The position numbers and the translations under genes are program-made. A stretch of 64,000 nucleotides of DNA from TMED109 sp015660425 (GTDB lineage Bacteria > Pseudomonadota > Alphaproteobacteria > TMED109). Positions 35,921 to 44,825 of this stretch are shown here, one piece after another (the first letter of the stretch is position 1; the number at the start of each line of letters is the position of its first letter). The stretch is taken from the NCBI GenBank assembly GCA_029936295.1, contig JAPYTH010000002.1, forward strand, positions 1 through 64,000. The letters are read 5' to 3'. A model generated the notes under the pieces. It ran no database searches. It was given only the letters and a program-made list of their open reading frames with translations, and was not told the DNA's origin.

Positions 35921-37180
35921 TTGCTATTTTCATATGAATTATGGATTGCCTATAGATATTTAAGGGCTAGAAGGGAAGACGGCTTTATTTCAATTGTTAG
36001 CTGGTTCTCATTAATTGGGATTTCTCTAGGTGTTGCTACTTTAATAATTGTCATGTCAGTGATGAATGGTTTTAGAGAAGAGCTTTTAAGCAGAATTATA
36101 GGGCTAAATGGCCACGCCACACTCTATATTAAGGAAAAGTCAGAAAATTTTAATATTGAGAATATTGAAAAAATATTACTAGAATTTGATGAAGTTGTTG
36201 ATATTGTTCCATTAGTAGAATCCACAGTTATGATTACTTTTAAAGGTAAGTCAAGAGGAGTAGTTGTAAGAGGTTTATCTATAAAAGATATAAAAGAAAA
36301 CACTTTATTAGAACAAAGCATAAATAATATAACATTAAATAAGTTCAATGAACAAAATACTATAATTATTGGTGAGAGGTTAGCAGCATCTTTGCATTTA
36401 AAAATTGGTGATGATGTAACTATAATTAGTCCTTCAGGATTAAACACTCCTTTTGGAAATGCACCAATGGCTAAAAAATTTATTTTTGCAGGAACTTTTA
36501 ATTTAGGCATGTATGAATACGATTCTTCTGTTTTATTTATGAAAATTAATAATTTAAGAGATTTTATGGGTTACAGAAAAAATCATATAGATAATATTGA
36601 GTTATTTTATAATAATCCTGAAGATTCTGATTTAACATCCTATAAAATAATGGAAATTTTAGATAGTATTGATTTAAGTAATGTTGTTGTTCCTTGGACA
36701 AGTAGGCATGCTCAATTATTTAGTGCTTTAGAAGTAGAAAGAAATGTAATGTTTATTATATTAACGCTAATAATACTTGTGGCTGCTTTTAACATAATTT
36801 CATCTATGATTATGTTGGTAAGGGATAAAGAAAGCAGTATATCAATATTACGTACTATTGGAATTTCGGAAAACTCTATACTTAGAATATTTATTGTCGT
36901 CGGAGCTTCTATTGGTGTTATGGGTACTATTATTGGTTTTATTATAGGGTTACTTTTTACATTAAATATACAGAAAATTCAAAACTTACTTGAAAGCATT
37001 ACGGGTTCTGACTTATTTGCGGCAGAAATATATTTTTTATCAAAATTGCCAGCTAAGATCGACTTTTATGAAGTTGGTCTTGTGGTTTTGTTTGCTTTAG
37101 TTTTATCTTTATTAGCTACTCTATATCCTGCCTGGAGAGCTTCTAGAGTAGATCCTATTAAGGTTCTTAGACATGCTTGA
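35921..37180 (+). CDS. lolC: lipoprotein-releasing ABC transporter permease, LolC/E family
   Basis: A 419-residue inner-membrane protein with one N-terminal helix, a large periplasmic domain (about 50-265) and three C-terminal helices. WIAYRYLRARREDGFISIVSW at the start and LLATLYPAWRASRVDPIKVLR at the end are family hallmarks. It extracts outer-membrane lipoproteins from the inner membrane and hands them to LolA. There is only one LolC/E gene here, so a homodimer is likely. The start is TTG with AAGGT upstream. It overlaps lolD by 8 nt. Confidence 0.93.
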   Translation: MLFSYELWIAYRYLRARREDGFISIVSWFSLIGISLGVATLIIVMSVMNGFREELLSRIIGLNGHATLYIKEKSENFNIENIEKILLEFDEVVDIVPLVESTVMITFKGKSRGVVVRGLSIKDIKENTLLEQSINNITLNKFNEQNTIIIGERLAASLHLKIGDDVTIISPSGLNTPFGNAPMAKKFIFAGTFNLGMYEYDSSVLFMKINNLRDFMGYRKNHIDNIELFYNNPEDSDLTSYKIMEILDSIDLSNVVVPWTSRHAQLFSALEVERNVMFIILTLIILVAAFNIISSMIMLVRDKESSISILRTIGISENSILRIFIVVGASIGVMGTIIGFIIGLLFTLNIQKIQNLLESITGSDLFAAEIYFLSKLPAKIDFYEVGLVVLFALVLSLLATLYPAWRASRVDPIKVLRHA

Positions 37181-37862
37181 TAAAAATAGTAATGTAATTT
37201 CTTTTAAAAATGTTTCACATTCATTTAAGCAAGGTAGTGCAACAATTAAAGTGCTTAAAAATATCAGTTTTGTATTACCTAGAAAATGTATTGCTGGTTT
37301 GATAGGAGCATCTGGCTCTGGTAAATCAACATTTTTACAATTAGCTGGGTTATTAGAATCGCCACAATCTGGTAAAGTTTTTATAAATAGTCATAACACA
37401 ACAGCTTATAATAATTCTCAAAGAACTATTACTAGAAGAAATGCCATAGGTTTTGTATATCAAAAAATTTACTTATTGCCTGAATTTAATTCATTAGAAA
37501 ATGTAGTTATACCTCAAAGAATTATTGGTTTGCCAAAAAAAACTGCTATTGAGAATGCAAAAGGTATTTTAAATGCTATGGGATTAATAAAAAGGATTAG
37601 CCATAGGCCAGCTAATTTATCTGGAGGGGAACAACAAAGGGTAGCCATAGCCAGGGCCTTAATTAATAAACCAGATTTAATATTAGCTGATGAACCTACT
37701 GGGAACCTTGATAATGCTTCTTCAGAATTAGTTTCAAATTTACTAATTGAAAATGTTCGGAGCTCTGGTGCTTCGGCATTGATTGCTACTCATAATCTTG
37801 AATTAGCAAAAAAATTTGATATTATATTTGAAATTAAAAACGGTAACATTAATTTAATTTAA
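37173..37862 (+). CDS. lolD: lipoprotein-releasing ABC transporter ATP-binding protein LolD
   Basis: A 229-residue ATPase of the MacB/LolD type. Walker A GASGSGKST is at 45-53. The Q-loop GFVYQKIYLLPEFNSLENV, signature LSGGEQQRVAIARAL, Walker B LILADEPTGNLD and H-loop IATHNLELAKK are all intact. It powers LolC. It is the last gene of the long nuoA-lolD array; 47 AT-rich nt separate it from dnaE, with no strong terminator visible. Confidence 0.95.
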   Translation: MLDKNSNVISFKNVSHSFKQGSATIKVLKNISFVLPRKCIAGLIGASGSGKSTFLQLAGLLESPQSGKVFINSHNTTAYNNSQRTITRRNAIGFVYQKIYLLPEFNSLENVVIPQRIIGLPKKTAIENAKGILNAMGLIKRISHRPANLSGGEQQRVAIARALINKPDLILADEPTGNLDNASSELVSNLLIENVRSSGASALIATHNLELAKKFDIIFEIKNGNINLI

Positions 37863-37909
37863 TTGCATTTATAATTTCAATATCAATGTTTTAAGTATAT
37901 TCTATTTTC

Positions 37910-40900
37910 ATGCTTATTGATCAAAAGTTTATACATACTAGGTGTAGGTCTTCATATTCCTTAGCTGAAGGTGCTATTAAAATTGATGATTTAATACAAT
38001 TAGCTATTGATAATAATATGCCGGCTTTGGCTTTAACAGATAATGGAAATTTGTTTGGATCATTAGAATACTCAATGAAAGCGGCAAAAAATGGGATTCA
38101 ACCTTTATTAGGTATAATTTTAGAAATTCAAATAGAAGATAATACTAACATTATAAATAATTCAAAAAATATAAGTAAAATATTATTAATAGTTAAAAAT
38201 GAAATAGGCTGGAAAAATTTATCTCTTTTAGTAAGCAAGACCTTTTTGAATCAAGAAAGTGAAGGACAAAGACCTCTTGCTTTAAAAGAATTATTTAATA
38301 ATTCGGAAGGTCTTATTTGTCTGCTTGGTGGGATCTATGGGCCTTTGACTAATTATATTTTGGCTAATAAAATTGAAAAAGCATTTGAACTAACTAATTT
38401 ATTTAAAAAATATTTTTCTGAACGTCTTTTTGTAGAAATTATGAGGCATGGAATAGATAAAGAACAATTAACTGAAAATTATTTTTTAAAAATAGCTTCA
38501 GATTTATCTATACCTATTGTAGCAACTAATAATATATATTTTACAAATTCAAGTATGTTTGAGGCGCATGACTGCTTAATGTGTATCTCAGAAGGCACTA
38601 CTATAAGTAATCTTAATCGAATTAGAGTTAATAAAGATCATTATTTTAAATCTCAAAATGAAATGTTAGAATTATTTGCTGATATTCCTCATGCTATAAG
38701 CAATTCTATAATAATTGCTAAAATGTGTAGTTTTTTACTAGAAGAGCGGGCACCATCTCTTCCTTCTTATCCCAAAAAATTAAGTGTTAGTGAACATCAA
38801 GCCTTAATTACAGATAGTGAAAAAGGTCTAAACCTTAAAATTAAAGACACAAATATTGGTCATAATGAGAAAAGTATTTATTTAGAACGCTTAACTTATG
38901 AATTAGATGTAATTTCTAAAATGGGCTTTTCAGGATATTTTTTAATTGTAGCAGAGTTTGTTAATTGGGCTAAAGACAATAATATTCCTGTTGGGCCAGG
39001 CAGAGGGTCTGGGGCTGGTTCTTTAGTTGCATGGGCTCTAGGAATTACGGATTTAAACCCTATTAAGTATAACTTACTTTTTGAAAGGTTTTTAAATCCA
39101 GAAAGAGTATCAATGCCAGATTTTGATATTGATTTTTGTCAACTAAAAAGAGATCAGGTTATTGATCACGTACAAAAGATTTATGGTAAGGATAGAGTAG
39201 CACAAATTATTACTTTTGGATCTCTTCAAGCAAGAGGCGTTTTGAGAGATGTAGGAAGAGTCTTAGAGATACCATACAATAAGGTAGATGAGTTATGTAG
39301 GTTAGTACCTAGTAATCCTGCAGATCCAACTACATTAAAAAAAGCGTTAGATATAGAACCAAAGTTAGTTGCTGCAATGCATACAGGAGAAGATATATCT
39401 CAATTATTTGAAATTTCATTAAAGTTAGAAGGTTTATATAAAAATGCAGCTACTCATGCTGCTGGTCTTGTTATTGGAGATAAGCCTCTAGTTGATATAT
39501 TACCTCTGTACAAAGATGCTAAATCCACTCTTCCTGCGACACAGTTTAACATGAAATATACTGAGTTATCTGGATTAGTTAAATTTGATTTTTTAGGATT
39601 AAAAACTCTGTCCATATTAGATATGGCTACAACTTTGCTGAAAAAATTTAATCCATCATTTAATTTAAAAGATATTCCTTTAAATGATGAAAATACATAC
39701 AAAGAGATTATCTCTGGGAATACTATCGGAATATTTCAATTAGAAAGCCATGGTATGAGAGATGTGTTAGTTAAATTAAAGCCAGATAGGTTTGAAGATA
39801 TTATTGCTGTAGTAGCACTTTATAGGCCTGGTCCAATGGATAATATTCCTTCTTTTATTAACAGAAAGCATGGATTACAAAAAGTAGAAGTGCTTCATCC
39901 ATTGCTTAAATCTATATTAGAAGAAACTTATGGAATTATGATATATCAAGAACAAGTTATGGAATCTGCTCAGAAATTAGCTGGGTATTCGCTAGGGCAA
40001 GCTGATTTACTTAGAAGAGCAATGGGAAAAAAAATTAAGTCTGAGATGGATGCACAAAAAGAAAACTTTATTGAAGGTGCTTCAAAAAATAATATAGATA
40101 AAAATTTAGCATCTAAAATATTCGAATTAATTGCTCGTTTTGCTGGTTATGGCTTTAATAAAAGTCATGCAGCTGCATATGCCTTAATTGCTTATCAAAC
40201 AGCTTGGTTTAAAGCAAATCATCCTAAAATATTTATGTCTTCCCTTATGACATTTGATTCAGATTTATCAGATAAAATAAATATTTATAGAAATGAATTA
40301 ACAAGACTAAATATCAGTTTACTAGGTCCAGATATTAATTATTCTAAATTAAATTATGATTTAGAAGAAAGCTCTGAGGGAATATTATCAATTAGAACTG
40401 GTCTATGTAGTATTAAAAATGTAGGAAATAAAGCCTTAAATAGTATTATTGAGGAAAGAGAGAGAAATGGATTGTATGATGACTTATTAGAGTTTGCTAG
40501 TAGGATTAATGATGGATTATTAGGAAAATCTCACTATGAATATTTATCTTCAGCTGGAGCTTTTAGTTCTATATGTTTGAATAGAAATAAAGCTTTTATG
40601 TCTGCTCAAGTATTAGTTGATATTGCAGCTACTTCATCGGGAGATAGGTTTAGTCAGCAACAAAATATTTTTGGTGAATCCATAGATTTATCAAAAATAT
40701 GGAAATTGCCTGAAGTTAAAGATTGGGGTGTTAGAGAGATTCTTGAAAAAGAAAGAACTATATTAGGGTTTTATTATTCTGGTCATCCATTGAATTATTT
40801 TAATATATTTTTAAAAGATTTAAATATTAAAGATATTTCAAATATTAATGTTGATAAAGATTTTATCTTTGAAAGTGTAGGTGTTGTTGTTCAAGTTAAT

Positions 40901-41368
40901 GAAAGGTCTTCTAGAAATGGAAGGTTTGCTAGAGTATTAATATCTACTAACACTTCATTAACAGAAGTTACAATTTATTCAGATGTATATCATAATAAAA
41001 AAGAATTATTAAAATTAGGAACAGAAATTTATTTAAAAATTAGTGTAATGAAAGATGTTAATAATGGTAATAGATTTTTAGTGAAAGAAATATGTTTACT
41101 TGAAGACAAAATTAATTCATTTATTAAACTCTTTGAAATCACCTTAAGTAAGGACATAGATATGGAAAGTTTTATAAATTTCTGTAAATCATATGCTGTA
41201 AGTGGCAATAAGATAATTCAATATCCGTTGCATTTTATTCTTGAGGATGTTGAAAATAATGTAGTTAAAATTGAAACCAAACAATATATTAAATCGCCTA
41301 TTTTATTTACTAAAAAAATAGCAGGCTATCCGAATGTAATCTCAATTTGTCCAATTATTAAGAAATAA
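37910..41368 (+). CDS. dnaE: DNA polymerase III subunit alpha
   Basis: A 1152-residue replicative polymerase. The N-terminal PHP domain begins HTRCRSSYSLAEGAI; the second His of the usual HxRxHS motif is Arg13, so this PHP site looks metal-deficient and proofreading should come from a separate epsilon subunit. GPGRGSGAGSLVAWALG and the catalytic PDFDIDF (403-409, acidic residues 406 and 408) form the palm. Fingers, tandem HhH and OB domains follow. The stop codon lies inside the left arm of a perfect hairpin. Confidence 0.96.
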   Translation: MLIDQKFIHTRCRSSYSLAEGAIKIDDLIQLAIDNNMPALALTDNGNLFGSLEYSMKAAKNGIQPLLGIILEIQIEDNTNIINNSKNISKILLIVKNEIGWKNLSLLVSKTFLNQESEGQRPLALKELFNNSEGLICLLGGIYGPLTNYILANKIEKAFELTNLFKKYFSERLFVEIMRHGIDKEQLTENYFLKIASDLSIPIVATNNIYFTNSSMFEAHDCLMCISEGTTISNLNRIRVNKDHYFKSQNEMLELFADIPHAISNSIIIAKMCSFLLEERAPSLPSYPKKLSVSEHQALITDSEKGLNLKIKDTNIGHNEKSIYLERLTYELDVISKMGFSGYFLIVAEFVNWAKDNNIPVGPGRGSGAGSLVAWALGITDLNPIKYNLLFERFLNPERVSMPDFDIDFCQLKRDQVIDHVQKIYGKDRVAQIITFGSLQARGVLRDVGRVLEIPYNKVDELCRLVPSNPADPTTLKKALDIEPKLVAAMHTGEDISQLFEISLKLEGLYKNAATHAAGLVIGDKPLVDILPLYKDAKSTLPATQFNMKYTELSGLVKFDFLGLKTLSILDMATTLLKKFNPSFNLKDIPLNDENTYKEIISGNTIGIFQLESHGMRDVLVKLKPDRFEDIIAVVALYRPGPMDNIPSFINRKHGLQKVEVLHPLLKSILEETYGIMIYQEQVMESAQKLAGYSLGQADLLRRAMGKKIKSEMDAQKENFIEGASKNNIDKNLASKIFELIARFAGYGFNKSHAAAYALIAYQTAWFKANHPKIFMSSLMTFDSDLSDKINIYRNELTRLNISLLGPDINYSKLNYDLEESSEGILSIRTGLCSIKNVGNKALNSIIEERERNGLYDDLLEFASRINDGLLGKSHYEYLSSAGAFSSICLNRNKAFMSAQVLVDIAATSSGDRFSQQQNIFGESIDLSKIWKLPEVKDWGVREILEKERTILGFYYSGHPLNYFNIFLKDLNIKDISNINVDKDFIFESVGVVVQVNERSSRNGRFARVLISTNTSLTEVTIYSDVYHNKKELLKLGTEIYLKISVMKDVNNGNRFLVKEICLLEDKINSFIKLFEITLSKDIDMESFINFCKSYAVSGNKIIQYPLHFILEDVENNVVKIETKQYIKSPILFTKKIAGYPNVISICPIIKK

Positions 41369-41391
41369 AAAAAATAATTTTTTTATTTCTT
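41360..41391 (+). terminator. AT-only perfect hairpin at end of dnaE
   Basis: AAGAAATAAAAAAA (41360-41373) and TTTTTTTATTTCTT (41378-41391) are exact reverse complements around a 4-nt loop: 14 bp with no mismatch. The left arm contains the last dnaE codons and its TAA. The right arm supplies a T tract. It could act as a terminator between dnaE and the rpsB leader, though it has only two GC pairs. Confidence 0.5.
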
Positions 41392-41404
41392 GCGATATAA
41401 GCAT

Positions 41405-41521
41405 TTGAGATGTAAAACAACATTCAATTTCGCACATGAATATGGCTAAATGTTTTAGCCTTCCGGTGCTGTTTTACAGCTCAATTTTCATGGCGGTATA
41501 ACCGGATAAGGAGAATAAATA
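41405..41521 (+). ncRNA. structured 5' leader of rpsB (candidate S2 autoregulatory element)
   Basis: The closing stem pairs TTGAG (41405-41409) with CTCAA (41480-41484) and TGTAAAACA (41411-41419) with TGTTTTACA (41470-41478), joined by one A-G mismatch. Inside are ATTCA/TGAAT (41422-41426, 41437-41441) and GGCTAAA/TTTAGCC (41444-41450, 41454-41460). CCGGT (41463-41467), inside the big loop, can pair with ACCGG (41501-41505), giving a pseudoknot that ends two bases before the Shine-Dalgarno AAGGAG (41508-41513). Alternatively CGGT/ACCG (41494-41497, 41501-41504) forms a local hairpin. Leaders controlling rpsB are known in other bacteria; identity with a named family was not tested. Confidence 0.7.
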
Positions 41522-42516
41522 ATGACTATGCCTAATTTTACTATGAGAGAATTACTAGAAGCTGGAATACATTTTGGTCACCAAAAAAAAAGATGGAATC
41601 CTAAAATGGAACCTTATTTATTTGGTGAAAGAAATGGTATACATATAATTGATCTTCAGCAAACCTTTCCATTAATTAATACTGCTTTAAAAGTTTTAAG
41701 AGATGTGGGTGCTAATGGTGGTAGAGTTTTATTTGTTGGTACTAAACGACAAGCTCAAAAAATTGTTGCAGATAGTGCTGTTGACACTGGTCAATATTAT
41801 ATGAATCATAGATGGTTAGGCGGGACATTAACAAATTGGAAAACAATTTCTAAATCTATTGTAAGATTAAAGAGTTACGATGAGGTTTTAAATAAAGAAG
41901 ATTCAGGATTAACAAAAAAAGAATTAGTTGGAATGGAAAAGAAAAGAATAAAACTTGAATTATCATTGGGTGGTATAAAAGACATGGGTGGTTTGCCAGA
42001 TGCTTTGTTTGTTATAGATACAAATAAGGAACAGATAGCAATAAAAGAAGCAAATGTTTTAAAAATACCAGTTATAGCAGTAATAGATTCTAATAGTAAT
42101 CCAGATGGTGTTAATTTTCCTATACCTGGTAATGATGATGCTACTAGAGCTATTGCTTTATATTGTAAATTAGCTTCAGAGGCCATTTTAGATGGGCTTC
42201 AGGCAAATTTTAGTTCTGCAGGTAAAGATTTAGGTGCTAGCGAGGAAATACAGGAGAATATGGTTGTATCCAAAGCTAAGAAAAAAGCGNNNNNNNNNNN
42301 NNNNNNNNNNNNNNNNNNNNNNNNNNNNNNNNNNNNNNNNNNNNNNNNNNNNNNNNNNNNNNNNNNNNNNNNNNNNNNNNNNNNNNNNNAGCAGAAGCAG
42401 CTCCATTAGAAAATGATAAGGTTAAGGTAGATGAAATTAAGTCAATTAATGAGCCATCATCTGACAATTCTACAAATATTGAAGATTTGATTGATAAAGA
42501 AGAAAATAAAAAATAA
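41522..42516 (+). CDS. rpsB: 30S ribosomal protein S2 (C-terminal extension interrupted by assembly gap)
   Basis: The core of S2 is complete in the first 256 codons: MRELLEAGIHFGHQKKRWNP, YLFGERNGIHIIDLQQT, RVLFVGTKRQAQ, NHRWLGGTLTNWKTI and the late FPIPGNDDATRAI. It is followed by a charged, Ala- and Lys-rich tail, SKAKKKA, that enters the N run. After it, AEAAPLENDKVKVDEIKS runs on to a stop at 42516. The two pieces are in different frames only because the N count is arbitrary. Acidic or Ala-rich C-terminal S2 tails are common in alphaproteobacteria. The start has AAGGAG at 8-nt spacing and lies under the structured leader. Confidence 0.94.
42290..42389. other. assembly gap (100 N) in the rpsB tail
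   Basis: Exactly 100 N with no repeated flank. It falls in a low-complexity Ala/Lys/Glu-rich stretch, a plausible reason why assembly failed there. The real length is unknown. Confidence 0.9.
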
Positions 42517-42534
42517 TTAAATAAGGAGGCAATA

Positions 42535-43464
42535 ATGTCTATAATACCCGCATCTTTAGTTAAAGAATTAAGAGATAAAACAGGTGCAGGTATGATGGAT
42601 TGTAAGAATGCATTAGTAGAAACTGATGGAAATTTAGAGGAATCTGTTGATTGGCTTAGAAAAAAAGGTATATCAGGAGCTGAAAAAAAATCTGTAAGAG
42701 TTGCAGCTGATGGCGTTGTCTCAGTTGCTATTAATGAAAATGCAGCAGCCTTAGTTGAAATAAACTCTGAAACAGATTTTGTTTCGAGAAACCCTGATTT
42801 CCAAAAATTTGCAAAAAATATTACAAATATTGCCTTAGTTTCAGGCACAGATATAGAAGAGTTAAAAAAAACACCATATCTAGATTCAACTAAAAGTGTT
42901 CAAGAGACTCTTACGGATTTAATAGGATTAATTGGTGAAAATATAGTTTTGAGAAGAACGGTATTATTAAAGAATTCAAATAAAAATATTTTCTGTTCTT
43001 ATATTCATGGTCAAATTAATGAAGGTTTAGGAAAAATTGGAGTTATTTTGTCTATAGAAAGTAATGGTGATTTAGATAAAGTTAATGATTTTGGTAGGAA
43101 ACTAGCAATGCACATTGCCGCATCTAAACCGATAGCAATAAGTTCTAGTGATGTTGACCCTTTAATTATTGAAAGAGAAAAAAAAATCTTAACTGAACAA
43201 GCTAAAGATTCTGGAAAGCCAATCAATATTATCGATAAAATGGTAGAAGGAAGAATCTCTAAATTTTTTTCAGAAATCACTCTTTTAGACCAAACATGGG
43301 TTATAGATGGGGAATCAAAGGTATCAAAAATTATTGAGATTATTGAAAAAGAGATGTCTTGTAATATAGTTATTAAAGATTTTAAATATTTTGTTCTAGG
43401 TGAAGGAATAGAAGTAGAAAAAAAAGACTTTGCAACTGAGGTAGCTGAGCAAATAAATGGTTAA
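42535..43464 (+). CDS. tsf: translation elongation factor Ts
   Basis: A 309-residue guanine-nucleotide exchange factor for EF-Tu. The N-terminal UBA-like part has VKELRDKTGAGMMDCKNALV, then the exchange motif LVEINSETDFVSRNPDF. The two core repeats and AMHIAASKPIAIS follow. AAGGAGG lies upstream of the ATG. It is 18 nt after rpsB, the usual pair. Confidence 0.96.
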   Translation: MSIIPASLVKELRDKTGAGMMDCKNALVETDGNLEESVDWLRKKGISGAEKKSVRVAADGVVSVAINENAAALVEINSETDFVSRNPDFQKFAKNITNIALVSGTDIEELKKTPYLDSTKSVQETLTDLIGLIGENIVLRRTVLLKNSNKNIFCSYIHGQINEGLGKIGVILSIESNGDLDKVNDFGRKLAMHIAASKPIAISSSDVDPLIIEREKKILTEQAKDSGKPINIIDKMVEGRISKFFSEITLLDQTWVIDGESKVSKIIEIIEKEMSCNIVIKDFKYFVLGEGIEVEKKDFATEVAEQING

Positions 43465-43482
43465 TTAAATTAATGGTTATAT

Positions 43483-44226
43483 ATGAAAACTAAAGATATA
43501 GATATAAAGAAAAAGAAAAACCTTTTTTCCCGTGTGATGATTAAATTGTCTGGTGAGGCATTACTTGGAGATAAAGAGTTTGGTATAGATTCTGATATTG
43601 TAGATAAAATTACCTTAGACATTGTAAATATAGTAAAAAATAATACAGAAGTTTGTATAGTTGTGGGAGGGGGGAATATATTTAGAGGTGTTGCAGGTGC
43701 ATCTCAAGGTATAGAAAGAGGTACAGCTGATAGTATGGGTATGCTTGCTACAGTAATAAATGCTATGGCTATTCAAAATTCAATAGAAAAACATAATATT
43801 CCATCTAGAGTTTTATCAGCTGTTCCTATGCAAACTGTATGTGAACCATTTATAAGAAGAAGAGCTATTAGGCATTTAGAAAAAGGGAGAGTAGTAATAT
43901 TTGCAGGAGGTACTGGTAATCCGTACTTCACAACAGATACGGCTGCTGCATTAAGGGCTGCTGAGATGAATTGTACTGTACTTATGAAGGGTACTAAAGT
44001 TGATGGAGTATATACTAGAGATCCAGTAAAAAACAATAATGCTAAAAGATATGATAATATAACTTACTCTAGGGTATTATCAGATAATTTAGGTATTATG
44101 GACGCTTCAGCTATATCTTTAGCTAGAGATAATGCTATTCCAATAATTGTGTTTTCAATTCATACAAATAATGCATTACTATCTATAATAAAAGGTGAAG
44201 GCATAAAAACAATAATATCTAATTAA
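43483..44226 (+). CDS. pyrH: UMP kinase
   Basis: A 247-residue amino-acid-kinase-fold enzyme phosphorylating UMP to UDP. VMIKLSGEALLGDKEFGID begins the core. VVGGGNIFRGV, ADSMGMLATVINAMAIQ, GGTGNPYFTTDTAAALRAAE and GTKVDGVYTRDP are diagnostic. About 16 extra N-terminal residues, rich in Lys, precede the core. It sits between tsf and frr, the standard order. Confidence 0.96.
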   Translation: MKTKDIDIKKKKNLFSRVMIKLSGEALLGDKEFGIDSDIVDKITLDIVNIVKNNTEVCIVVGGGNIFRGVAGASQGIERGTADSMGMLATVINAMAIQNSIEKHNIPSRVLSAVPMQTVCEPFIRRRAIRHLEKGRVVIFAGGTGNPYFTTDTAAALRAAEMNCTVLMKGTKVDGVYTRDPVKNNNAKRYDNITYSRVLSDNLGIMDASAISLARDNAIPIIVFSIHTNNALLSIIKGEGIKTIISN

Positions 44227-44243
44227 TCTTGAAAGGTAGGTTT

Positions 44244-44801
44244 ATGGATGAAATTGATTTAAATGATATTAAAAGAAGAATGGATAATGCTTTAGAAGTT
44301 TTAAAAAATGAATTTTCTGGTTTACGTACAGGAAGAGCAAGTTTAAATATGTTTGAAACAATTAATGTTAATGCATATGGACAAGTTATGAAGTTAAGAG
44401 ATCTCTCTACAGTATCTATTCCAGAAGCTAAATTAGTCTCCATACAAGTTTGGGATGCTGGTAATGTAAGTTTTATAGAAAAAGGTATTCATGAATCTGG
44501 TTTAAATTTAAATCCTCAAACTGAAGGTTCAGTTATTAGAATTATTATGCCTGAACTTAATGAAGAACGAAGAATTGAATTAGCAAAGACAGCGGCTAGG
44601 TATGCAGAAAATTCTAAAGTTTCAGTAAGGAATGTTAGACAAGATGGAATGAATATACTTAAAAGGTTACATCAAGCAAATTCTTATACAGATGATGAAC
44701 AAAGAAAACTTGCAGATAAAATACAAAACTTAACTAATGAGGTAATTAAATCTATTGAAACTCTTTCTAGTAATAAAGAGGAAGAAATTAAAAAAATTTA
44801 A
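44244..44801 (+). CDS. frr: ribosome recycling factor
   Basis: A 185-residue protein that, with EF-G, splits post-termination ribosomes. RMDNALEVLKNEFSGLRTGR, QVMKLRDLSTVSIPEAKL, PELNEERRIELAK and SVRNVRQDGMN are family features. The frame extends five codons further to a TTG at 44229. I chose the ATG at 44244, which has AAAGG seven bases before it and gives the usual length. Confidence 0.95.
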   Translation: MDEIDLNDIKRRMDNALEVLKNEFSGLRTGRASLNMFETINVNAYGQVMKLRDLSTVSIPEAKLVSIQVWDAGNVSFIEKGIHESGLNLNPQTEGSVIRIIMPELNEERRIELAKTAARYAENSKVSVRNVRQDGMNILKRLHQANSYTDDEQRKLADKIQNLTNEVIKSIETLSSNKEEEIKKI

Positions 44802-44825
44802 ATCTTATTATCAGGAGTTTTTATA

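Noticed and set aside
41522..42516. rpsB as a frameshifted gene
   Set aside because: Same reason: the frame change is caused by the fixed 100 N.
42276..42848. Minus-strand 190-codon frame across the rpsB gap and tsf
   Set aside because: It is antisense to two real genes and passes through the Ns.
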